Assembly (NCBI GenBank): GCA_026706425.1 | Contig: JAPOYW010000389.1 | Coordinates: 1-6,460 of the forward strand | Source: Gammaproteobacteria bacterium | GTDB lineage: Bacteria > Pseudomonadota > Gammaproteobacteria > Pseudomonadales > Azotimanducaceae | Length of the DNA: 6,460 nucleotides | Direction: 5' to 3' | Shown: one piece after another, positions 1 through 5,252 of the stretch | Layout of the letters: the number at the start of each line of letters is the position of its first letter | Position numbering within the stretch: the stretch's first letter is position 1 | Made by a program: the position numbers and the translations under genes | Notes under the pieces: model-generated | The model's database searches: none | The model's input: only the letters and a program-made list of their open reading frames with translations | What the model was told of the DNA's origin: nothing

Positions 1-461
1 GCTTCCTCGACGGCGTTGCCCACTTTTTCGGACCTGATGTGCTGCAGCAGAAGCGTGTCGCTTGCCCCATCCAAGGCCGTGCTGAACACCACGCGCAATT
101 CGTCGTCCGAGGCGTAGTCCAAGTCGTCGACCACGTCAAGCGAAGCAAACGGATCTGCATGGCCCCACTCTTCCCGCAGTCTTGGAACTACAAACCGGTA
201 CTTCGCAAAGCCATCCCTAGATCGCCAACCATCGGACACGACGTCGTGGTAGACATCCGGCATCGTCCGCTTTAGCGTCGCAAGATCTTCCGCGTTCAGT
301 TCGACATTGCCGATCATGCTGTGATGCTCGGCATCCTCAGCGTGCCCGGGCACAGAGGTCTGCGCGAGTGCATCGCCTGCGGATTGCCAACCGATTGCCG
401 CTACCCACGCGACTCCGAAGCCAAGTGCCCTCGACCCGTTCGTCTTACGCTTTTTCGTCAT
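1..461 (-). CDS. Secreted protein of unknown function (5' part only)
   Basis: The frame is open from an ATG at 461-459 to the left edge of the window, giving 153 codons with no stop, so the C-terminus is missing. The start is supported by an AGGGAGG ribosome binding site five bases upstream. The protein begins with a basic segment (MTKKRKTNGSR), then a moderately hydrophobic stretch (residues 12-33) ending in ALA-Q near residue 34. This is a classical Sec signal peptide with a likely signal peptidase I site, so the product should be periplasmic or secreted. The mature part is acidic and soluble-looking (for example NVELNAEDLATLKRTMPDVY and DPFASLDVVDDLDYASDDEL). I see no lipobox, metal-binding cluster or catalytic motif, and I do not recognise the family. 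It is transcribed away from the toxin-antitoxin genes across a spacer of about 430 bases. Confidence 0.72.
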   Translation of the reverse strand, partial: MTKKRKTNGSRALGFGVAWVAAIGWQSAGDALAQTSVPGHAEDAEHHSMIGNVELNAEDLATLKRTMPDVYHDVVSDGWRSRDGFAKYRFVVPRLREEWGHADPFASLDVVDDLDYASDDELRVVFSTALDGASDTLLLQHIRSEKVGNAVEE

Positions 462-466
462 GGTCG

Positions 467-473
467 CCTCCCT
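467..473 (-). promoter_or_regulatory. Ribosome binding site of the secreted protein gene
   Basis: On the minus strand this reads AGGGAGG and sits five bases before the ATG at 461-459. It is a strong anti-Shine-Dalgarno match and fixes the start of the partial secreted-protein gene. Confidence 0.7.
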
Positions 474-800
474 CAAGCCGGAATTCTTAGCCCGGTCAAC
501 TTGCCCACTAGGCAGACCGCACCCCCAAAAAACTACGGCCCCGACACACTCGCCTCACACACTTGCGCGGCTGCATATCTGGGAACGTATCACGCATTCG
601 TATCAAAATGATTCAATGAAATCTTGAGAGAGTCTTGAGGAAGTCAGGGGGAAGAGGAAGTGAGGAGCGCGTTCAGGAGTGTCGTTGACTCGAAGGTGGC
701 TGTGATACACGTAGCAGTGCGAGATCCGGCCCCCCTCGAGAGATGGCTGAGGTGGTCATGGTTCGCTGGACAGTCCGAGGGCAGATAAGGTGTACTCCGA

Positions 801-831
801 TTGCGACCTGATCGTCCGCCATAGTTATAGT
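801..831 (+). promoter_or_regulatory. Candidate weak promoter of the toxin-antitoxin-sodC genes
   Basis: A -35-like TTGCGA (801-806) is followed after 19 bases by TATAGT (826-831), which matches the -10 consensus at five of six positions. The spacer is longer than the optimal 17. Transcription would begin near 838, leaving about 50 bases of leader before the antitoxin ATG. The -10 lies within an ATAGTT-ATAGTT tandem, which could also be part of an autoregulatory site. This is a by-eye call only. Confidence 0.25.
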
Positions 832-887
832 TACGTCAATTAGATGTTGGAGAAGCATCAATAAGATGGTACTTTGCTCACTCGCCT

Positions 888-1358
888 ATGTCCGGACACG
901 AACTGATGCCAGAGCAGCGAGCACGAGATCCCGAAAGAGGCCCACTGGTCGTCGGCATGGAGGGCATCGACGTCTCGCCAGTCGCCTTGGTCGACCAATC
1001 GGCGTTCATTCGCACGGCACGCCTTGGCCTGCCCGGCAACGTCGTTCGGCAAGCGGTTGGCCTCCTCGGCCACCGGGAGCTATTCGTTCAGTTGCTCGGG
1101 ACGACCGCAGGCAACCTAAACCGGTACTACCGGCGCAAGACCCTGGGACAGGCACAATCCGAGGCTCTGCTCGACACCCTTCGGTTGGTGTCGCAGGCGG
1201 CTGCTACTTTCGGCGATCTGGAACGGGCAAGCGAGTGGCTTGACACGGCGCTTCCCGGGTTGGGTGGCCAACGCCCATTCGACCTCTGCGACACCTTCGA
1301 GGGACGCGGGATCGTGCGAAACGCAATTCGTCGGATCGAATACGGCGAATTCCCCTGA
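888..1358 (+). CDS. Xre/MbcA/ParS-type antitoxin of a RES toxin-antitoxin pair
   Basis: The 156-residue product matches the layout of RES-partner antitoxins. It has an N-terminal extension (about 1-38), a helical Xre-like DNA-binding region (about 50-105) and the C-terminal toxin-binding domain once called DUF2384 (about 106-156). The diagnostic C-terminal pattern is clear: ATFGDLERASEWL, then ALPGLGGQRPFDL, then GIVRNAIRRIEYGEFP at the very end. In characterised systems this antitoxin blocks the NAD-binding pocket of the RES protein and represses its own promoter. The stop overlaps the toxin start as TGATG, so translation is probably coupled. No Shine-Dalgarno sequence precedes the ATG at 888. 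In-frame ATGs at 906 and 957 are not better, so the exact start is uncertain. A TGTCCGGACA palindrome covers the start codon. Confidence 0.9.
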   Translation: MSGHELMPEQRARDPERGPLVVGMEGIDVSPVALVDQSAFIRTARLGLPGNVVRQAVGLLGHRELFVQLLGTTAGNLNRYYRRKTLGQAQSEALLDTLRLVSQAAATFGDLERASEWLDTALPGLGGQRPFDLCDTFEGRGIVRNAIRRIEYGEFP

Positions 1359-1966
1359 TGCGACTGTTTCGCATCAGCACCCTAGAACACCTCGACGACC
1401 TAACAGGATTGGGCGCCAGCTACCAAGGCGGGGGCCGGTGGAACGAACCGGGCGTTCCGGCGCTCTACTTCGCACAGGCGGCAAGCGTGGCCATGCTCGA
1501 GATGGCCAACTACCTTCCTTCTCCGCGCCTAGTGCCCAGAAACTACCGGCTCGGTGTGTTCGAGGTCGACGACGACATCCCCATTGATCACTGGACACTC
1601 CATGAAATGCCCGACGACTGGCGCGACTTCCCGTATCCGAAGTCCACGCAGAAGCTGGGCACCGATTGGCTGATTCACGGCCAAGCCCCTTTGCTTGCCG
1701 TACCGAGTACCGTTGTTCCAGGAGGTTTGGAAAACACCGTACTCGCAAGCCCTTCGCGTCTGGGTACGGAAACAATCCACCTTCGGTCCGCAGAGGCGGA
1801 CATCTTCAATCCACGCGCGTTCTCAAACACCGAACCCCGGATCCCACTTGAGGTACACGCGGAGCACAGCGTTCCATCAGGCCGCATCCCGTTCCATCAG
1901 GCCGCATCCAGTGTTAGCGTACGAGGCACGACATCCCCCAAAGGACGGGCTCATGCACAAGAGTGA
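1358..1966 (+). CDS. RES-domain toxin (NAD+-targeting), with extended C-terminus
   Basis: The product (202 residues) carries the RES fold signature: MRLFRIS at the start, GGGRWNEPG with Arg27, ALYFAQ with Tyr37, MLEMANYL with Glu48, and LLAVPSTVVP with Ser117. Arg, Glu and Ser are the residues that name the family. Known relatives such as MbcT and the Pseudomonas putida Res protein break down NAD+, and ParT ADP-ribosylates a target enzyme. I infer a similar activity here. Two features differ from the usual family. The stretch after Asn126 reads ASPSRLG where relatives commonly have an NPxHP-like motif. The domain appears to end near IFNPRAF (149-155), so about 47 residues are additional. Most family members have about 150-170 residues. 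Part of the tail results from a 20-bp tandem duplication at 1871-1910. The gene starts within the antitoxin stop codon and ends 14 bases inside sodC. Confidence 0.88.
   Translation: MRLFRISTLEHLDDLTGLGASYQGGGRWNEPGVPALYFAQAASVAMLEMANYLPSPRLVPRNYRLGVFEVDDDIPIDHWTLHEMPDDWRDFPYPKSTQKLGTDWLIHGQAPLLAVPSTVVPGGLENTVLASPSRLGTETIHLRSAEADIFNPRAFSNTEPRIPLEVHAEHSVPSGRIPFHQAASSVSVRGTTSPKGRAHAQE
1871..1910 (+). repeat. 20-bp tandem duplication in the toxin 3' end
   Basis: Two adjacent copies at 1871-1890 and 1891-1910 (GTTCCATCAGGCCGCATCC followed by C or A) match at 19 of 20 positions. Twenty is not a multiple of three, so the second copy is read in another frame: copy one encodes VPSGRIP and copy two FHQAAS. 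Deleting one copy would bring a TAG (1915-1917) into the toxin frame and end the protein at 179 residues. The repeat also lies about 40 bases upstream of the sodC start. Confidence 0.95.
1941..1945 (+). promoter_or_regulatory. Ribosome binding site of sodC
   Basis: AAGGA seven bases before the ATG at 1953. It selects this ATG over the upstream in-frame ATG at 1695, whose extra 86 codons lie inside the toxin gene and do not resemble an SOD or a signal peptide. Confidence 0.65.
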
Positions 1967-2597
1967 ATCCTCCCGCCTGCACGGGCTTGCGACATGCGCC
2001 CTAGCCGTTGCGATCTACGCCAGTCACGCTGCCGGTGCTCAAGCTGTCGAGTCAACCGAGAAGGGCGAAAGCCAGAATGTCACTGCCTCTGCGGTGATCA
2101 AGCACTGCGATTCGCAGCAGCCGATCGGCCGCGCTCGACTGACCGAGCGCCCCTCCGAGGAGGGCGTAAAGGTCGTCGAGGTGGAAATCGGTATCCGTAA
2201 CGGGTTGACCGAGGGCAAGCATGCGGTTCACATCCACGAGACCGGCCAGTGCGAACCGTGTTCCGCCGCCAAGGGGCACTTCGACCCCGGCCCCAATAGC
2301 AATACGAGCCCCGACGGCAACCATCCGTTCCACGCTGGCGATCTCGTGAACATCGACATCACCGACATGTCGGGCGACGTGACCGACGACGATGGAACTC
2401 CATTGGGGAGCGGCAGACTGCAAACGCTGACGACCCGGATCACGCTCTCCGAGGGCCCGCTGTCCCTGTTCGACGCAGATGGCAGTGCGTTCATCATCCA
2501 CGTCGACCCGGATTCCTACTGCCCGGGCGGCGAGGAAGCGGGTTGTGCCGGCGGCGCCCGAGCCGCCTGCGGCGTGATCGTCAAGGACGACCCGTAG
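1953..2597 (+). CDS. sodC: Periplasmic Cu/Zn superoxide dismutase
   Basis: This 214-residue protein converts superoxide to hydrogen peroxide and oxygen, most likely in the periplasm. A signal peptide spans about residues 1-29 (hydrophobic core around 12-28, likely cleavage after AGA). The Cu/Zn SOD domain follows. The copper ligands are His93 and His95 in HAVHIHETGQC, His109 in KGHFDPG and His183 in FIIHVDPD. Zinc ligands are likely His109, His124 and/or His127 and Asp130 in NHPFHAGD. The conserved disulfide pair is Cys100 and Cys206 (ACGVI), and the active-site Arg is probably Arg203. The region between His109 and His127 is spaced differently from the standard enzyme. Further cysteines (52, 103, 190, 198) are present. 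The start overlaps the toxin gene by 14 bases and is supported by AAGGA. A GC-rich hairpin follows directly after the stop. The alternative of a non-catalytic SOD-like protein is unlikely because all the copper ligands are present. Confidence 0.93.
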   Translation: MHKSESSRLHGLATCALAVAIYASHAAGAQAVESTEKGESQNVTASAVIKHCDSQQPIGRARLTERPSEEGVKVVEVEIGIRNGLTEGKHAVHIHETGQCEPCSAAKGHFDPGPNSNTSPDGNHPFHAGDLVNIDITDMSGDVTDDDGTPLGSGRLQTLTTRITLSEGPLSLFDADGSAFIIHVDPDSYCPGGEEAGCAGGARAACGVIVKDDP

Positions 2598-2618
2598 GGG
2601 ACGGGCTTGTCCCGTCCC
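2598..2618. terminator. Hairpin between convergent sodC and DUF523 genes
   Basis: GGGACGGG (2598-2605) and CCCGTCCC (2611-2618) form a perfect 8-bp stem with a five-base loop, immediately after the sodC stop and ten bases before the end of the convergent DUF523 gene. There is no T-run on either side, so it is not a textbook intrinsic terminator. It could act as a shared bidirectional terminator or a 3'-end protecting structure. Confidence 0.5.
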
Positions 2619-2628
2619 GCCCCCGATC

Positions 2629-3222
2629 CTATCGCGGGTACAGCATTCCTCGAACCAAGTCCCGAAGTCCTACGGCCCTATCGACAACGCCGGATCTGGC
2701 CAACACCGACAGCACGAAGTCGAGCAGTACACTTTCGTCGTCGAGCGTCTCCGCATCCACGACCGGCAGGTCCGGATATGCGGCGAGTACCCCCGCGGCA
2801 TACACGCCCCGGCCGCCGCGCTCGAACGAGCCGTCCTTCGCGAATACCTTGACGCCCGCCAAGCCGCAGCTTGGCGAGCGGTCGGCGAAGATGTAGCCAT
2901 GAACATCGTCTAGCGCCACCGCGACTTCCGACGCGTACCCCTTGAGGCGATCCGTGTAGTCCAAGCTCGGGTCATCGACCGCGACCACGCGCGGCGCGGA
3001 TGCCTCGCCGACAAGCTGAATCGGATTGCGCGGCACACCCATCCCGATGCCCACCTCGGGGCAGATACCAACCAGGGTGAAGACCTTCTCAAGCCGTTGT
3101 CGCGGCCACGCATCGCCATTGTGCTCGCCGTTCCAGCGCACGGAACGCCCGAGCAGGCATTCGCTGGCGGCGACGCGGATCGACCGCCCCGCCAACAACG
3201 AACGAAGGTCATCCAACCCCAA
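2629..3222 (-). CDS. DUF523 family protein
   Basis: With a TTG start at 3222 the product has 197 residues. It shows the hallmarks of DUF523 in order: ASECLLGRSVRWNG (20-32, Cys22), VGICPEVGIGMGVPRNPIQL (51-70, with CPE at Cys54), a RLKGYASEVA helix (92-101), and ADRSPSCGLAGVKVF (113-127, with SPSCG at Cys119). The three conserved cysteines suggest metal or cluster binding or thiol chemistry, but the biochemical function of the family is not established to my knowledge. Relatives are commonly about 150-160 residues, so both ends are a little longer here. No ATG in this frame lies near the domain. TTG 3222 has GGGAG seven bases upstream. GTG 3252 and TTG 3216, 3198 and 3195 are alternatives. 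The gene overlaps the end of the preceding dehydrogenase gene by 14 bases, implying translational coupling. Confidence 0.82.
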   Translation of the reverse strand: MGLDDLRSLLAGRSIRVAASECLLGRSVRWNGEHNGDAWPRQRLEKVFTLVGICPEVGIGMGVPRNPIQLVGEASAPRVVAVDDPSLDYTDRLKGYASEVAVALDDVHGYIFADRSPSCGLAGVKVFAKDGSFERGGRGVYAAGVLAAYPDLPVVDAETLDDESVLLDFVLSVLARSGVVDRAVGLRDLVRGMLYPR

Positions 3223-4117
3223 CGAGAAACTCCCACAATGAATCAGCCCCACCGCTAGCCACGCGTCTGCCGAGCAGTTCCTGCCAATGGGTCTCGCGAC
3301 CGTACTCGTCACGCCACGCCCAAAGGCGACGGGAGAAATGGTGCAGGCTGTGCTCGTGGGTGAAGCCCATGGCACCGTGTACCTGGTGAGCGATCTCGGC
3401 GGCGACTCCCGCGGCTTCGCCGACGCGCGCTTTCGCAGCAGCGACGGTCACGGCAAAGTCCGCCGATGTCAGGGACATGATCGCGCCATCGCAGGCGCAA
3501 CGCGCGGCCGCCACCTCGCCAGCCAAGATCGCGAGGTTGTGCTGCACGGCCTGGAACTTGGCGATGGGGCGACCGAACTGCTCGCGTTCGGTGGCGTAGT
3601 CGATGGCCATGCCAAGGACGCGGTCGAGCGCGCCCGCCATGAGCGCCGCCCGGGACAGCGCCATGCGTTCGTACAACTCCCCGGGCACATCCACTCGGCG
3701 CACGTCGCGGAGCTGGACCCGGTCCCGGCTCTCGCCGGCGAGATTGGCATCCTCGGCAGCGTCGAAGTCGACGCTCATCTCGCCTTCGACGGTCACCACC
3801 CGATCGGCCTCACGTCCCCAAGGCGCAACGCCGTCGACCGCGATGGTTGTCAGGCCGGCCTCGTCCAGGAACGAATTGGCGATCAGCACTTCCGCCAGGG
3901 GCAGCGGCACGGCGTGTCGCCCGGCGAGCTTCAGCAACTCGTACAGATCGCCGTCATCGGTGCCCGAACCGGGGCTCCCGACGAGATGCAGGCCGGCCTC
4001 CCGAACGACATCCCAGAGGGCGTGCGGGAACTCGCCGCGCTCCGCGGCGTCCAGAACGCCTCGGTCGACATGGTCCGAGAATATCCGTTCGGCCGTGTAC
4101 GCAATCAGGCGGTCCAT
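3209..4117 (-). CDS. Acyl-CoA dehydrogenase, short partner subunit
   Basis: The product has 302 residues from the ATG at 4117, which shares one base with the stop of the previous gene (TGATG). A longer in-frame version from 4219 would run inside that gene and adds no family similarity. The C-terminal helical domain is clearly acyl-CoA dehydrogenase: YATEREQFGRPIAKFQAVQH (174-193) and HQVHGAMGFTHEHSLHHF (244-261), followed by SRRLWAWRDEYGRE. The middle beta-domain is compressed (about 90-145) and the usual SEP-x-x-GSD FAD-binding segment is absent. In steroid-degrading bacteria, similar unequal pairs (FadE26/27 and FadE28/29 type) form alpha2-beta2 enzymes in which one subunit carries the catalytic base. 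I infer that this is the non-catalytic or half-site subunit. The substrate cannot be read from sequence. A stand-alone function is possible but less likely. Confidence 0.87.
   Translation of the reverse strand: MDRLIAYTAERIFSDHVDRGVLDAAERGEFPHALWDVVREAGLHLVGSPGSGTDDGDLYELLKLAGRHAVPLPLAEVLIANSFLDEAGLTTIAVDGVAPWGREADRVVTVEGEMSVDFDAAEDANLAGESRDRVQLRDVRRVDVPGELYERMALSRAALMAGALDRVLGMAIDYATEREQFGRPIAKFQAVQHNLAILAGEVAAARCACDGAIMSLTSADFAVTVAAAKARVGEAAGVAAEIAHQVHGAMGFTHEHSLHHFSRRLWAWRDEYGRETHWQELLGRRVASGGADSLWEFLVGVG
3230..3234 (-). promoter_or_regulatory. Ribosome binding site candidate for DUF523 gene
   Basis: GGGAG on the minus strand, seven bases before the TTG at 3222-3220 and inside the last codons of the upstream dehydrogenase gene. 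It is the main reason for preferring this non-ATG start. Confidence 0.4.
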
Positions 4118-5250
4118 CAACGCAGCCCCAATCCCCGGGCGATCACGCCGCGCAGGATCTCGCGCGTTCCGCCACGAAGCGTGAACGACGGCGAATGCAG
4201 CAGCGTCTGGCGCAGGCATTTCTCCAGACCAACCTGACCCGTCGGGGCCTGCAGGCGCACCAGCTCGCCGAGCAGTTTCTCGAAGTCGTTGCCAAGCGAC
4301 TTGACCAATGCGGATTCGACCACTGGGCTACTTCCCTTCTGCAACATGCCGGCCACGGAGATGGACATTCGTCGCAACGTCATCAGGTGACTGGCCAATC
4401 GGCCGATCAGTGCCGCTTCGCCGGGTGCCGGTTCGTCGCCCACCGCGCGCACGAATTCGACGAGTACGCGAAAGGCCGACAGGAACCGTTCGGGCCCGCT
4501 GCGTTCGTAGCCCAATTCGCTAGTCACCTGGGTCCAGCCGTTGCCGGGTTCGCCGACCACGTCGTCATCGCCGACGAAGCAGTCCTCGAACACGACCTCG
4601 TTGAAGTCCTCGCCGCCTGCGAGGTTCTTGATCGGCCGAACGGTGACCCCCTCGCCGCGGAGGTCGATTAGCAGTTGCGACAGCCCCGCATGACGGTTTT
4701 CCGACGGTGGTTCGGTGCGTACGAGAGTGATGATGTAGTGGTTGCGGTGGGCATCGGTGGTCCAGATCTTGGTGCCGTTCACGATCCACCCGCCCGAGAC
4801 TCTGTCAGCCCGGGTGCGAACCGAGGCAAGGTCGGAACCGGAGTTCGGTTCGCTCATGCCGATCGAGAAGAAACACTCGCCCCGGGCAATCTGCGGCAGG
4901 TAGCGACGGCACTGATCGTCGGTGCCGTAGTTCAGCAGCAGGGGGCCACTCTGGCGGTCGGCGATCCAGTGCGCGCTCACCGGCGCCCCGGCCGCCAGCA
5001 ACTCCTCGGTCACCACGTAGCGTTCGAAGAAGGTGCGTTCACCGCCACCAAAACGCTTCGGCCAAGTCATGCCGATCCAGCCGAGCTCGCCAACGCGACG
5101 CGAGAACTCCGGACTGTGGCCCTCGTTGAAGTCCGAGTTCGGCCAATAGTCCGGCGGGAGTTCCCGGGCGACGAAGTCGCGAACCTCGGCCCTTAGTGCT
5201 TCGGCCTCGCCCGGCAGGCGTGTGGGTTCGAACAGTAGCCCGGCAAACAT
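4117..5250 (-). CDS. Acyl-CoA dehydrogenase, catalytic subunit
   Basis: This 377-residue flavoenzyme should oxidise an acyl-CoA to the 2,3-enoyl-CoA, passing electrons to an electron-transfer flavoprotein. Domains run in order: an N-terminal helical domain with EAEALRAEVRDFVARELP and WIGMTWPKRFGG, a beta-domain with IGMSEPNSGSDLASVRTRA (flavin contact) and GWIVNGTKIWTTDAHRNHYI, and a C-terminal helical domain ending GGTREILRGVIARGLGLR. The classical catalytic Glu before the GGT motif is replaced by Arg. The Glu in LGYERSG (about residue 249) sits where the isovaleryl-CoA dehydrogenase and steroid-type enzymes place their base, and I infer that it is catalytic. The ATG at 5250 lies two bases after the stop of the ATPase gene. 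A GTG at 5268 would add six residues and overlap that gene. No good Shine-Dalgarno sequence is visible, so coupled translation is likely. The next gene, overlapping by one base, encodes the probable partner subunit. Confidence 0.92.
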   Translation of the reverse strand: MFAGLLFEPTRLPGEAEALRAEVRDFVARELPPDYWPNSDFNEGHSPEFSRRVGELGWIGMTWPKRFGGGERTFFERYVVTEELLAAGAPVSAHWIADRQSGPLLLNYGTDDQCRRYLPQIARGECFFSIGMSEPNSGSDLASVRTRADRVSGGWIVNGTKIWTTDAHRNHYIITLVRTEPPSENRHAGLSQLLIDLRGEGVTVRPIKNLAGGEDFNEVVFEDCFVGDDDVVGEPGNGWTQVTSELGYERSGPERFLSAFRVLVEFVRAVGDEPAPGEAALIGRLASHLMTLRRMSISVAGMLQKGSSPVVESALVKSLGNDFEKLLGELVRLQAPTGQVGLEKCLRQTLLHSPSFTLRGGTREILRGVIARGLGLR

Positions 5251-5252
5251 CG

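Larger units (their letters stand above)
462..887. other. Divergent intergenic spacer, no convincing gene
   Basis: This stretch separates the minus-strand secreted-protein gene from the plus-strand toxin-antitoxin genes. Short open frames exist on both strands (such as 673-861 minus, 62 codons), but none has a ribosome binding site or a recognisable product. It holds a TCTTGAG direct repeat with 11-bp period (622-628 and 633-639), an isolated -35-like TTGACT at 685-690, a GGACAGTCC palindrome (768-776), and an ATAGTT tandem pair (821-832). Local base composition is more AT-rich around 595-640 and 820-865, as expected for promoter regions. No stable terminator or structured RNA is obvious by eye. 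Confidence 0.5.

Noticed and set aside
685..713. Promoter with -35 TTGACT at 685
   Set aside because: The -35 is good, but no acceptable -10 lies 16-18 bases downstream.
673..861. Minus-strand 62-codon open frame in the divergent spacer
   Set aside because: No ribosome binding site, no membrane segment or known small-protein pattern, and its start overlaps the region expected to hold the TA promoter.
1871..1910. CRISPR-like or attachment-site repeat
   Set aside because: Only two directly adjacent 20-bp copies without spacers and no integrase or cas gene nearby; it is a simple tandem duplication.
1695..1952. N-terminal extension of the SodC frame to the ATG at 1695
   Set aside because: It would overlap the RES domain, has no SOD similarity and would bury the signal peptide; the ATG at 1953 has its own AAGGA site.
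1980..1999. Possible lipoprotein signal at Cys15 of SodC
   Set aside because: The sequence before the Cys is LAT, not a proper lipobox, and a signal peptidase I site about 15 residues later fits better.
2052..2501. Minus-strand 149-codon open frame opposite sodC
   Set aside because: Entirely antisense to a well-supported SodC gene and without family motifs.
3287..4237. Long plus-strand open frame of 316 codons
   Set aside because: It lies opposite the short acyl-CoA dehydrogenase subunit, has no recognisable domain, and is explained by GC-rich codon structure on the other strand.
3847..4671. Plus-strand open frame of 274 codons
   Set aside because: It is antisense to both dehydrogenase genes, is rich in Arg, Pro and Ala as mirror frames usually are, and has no family motif.
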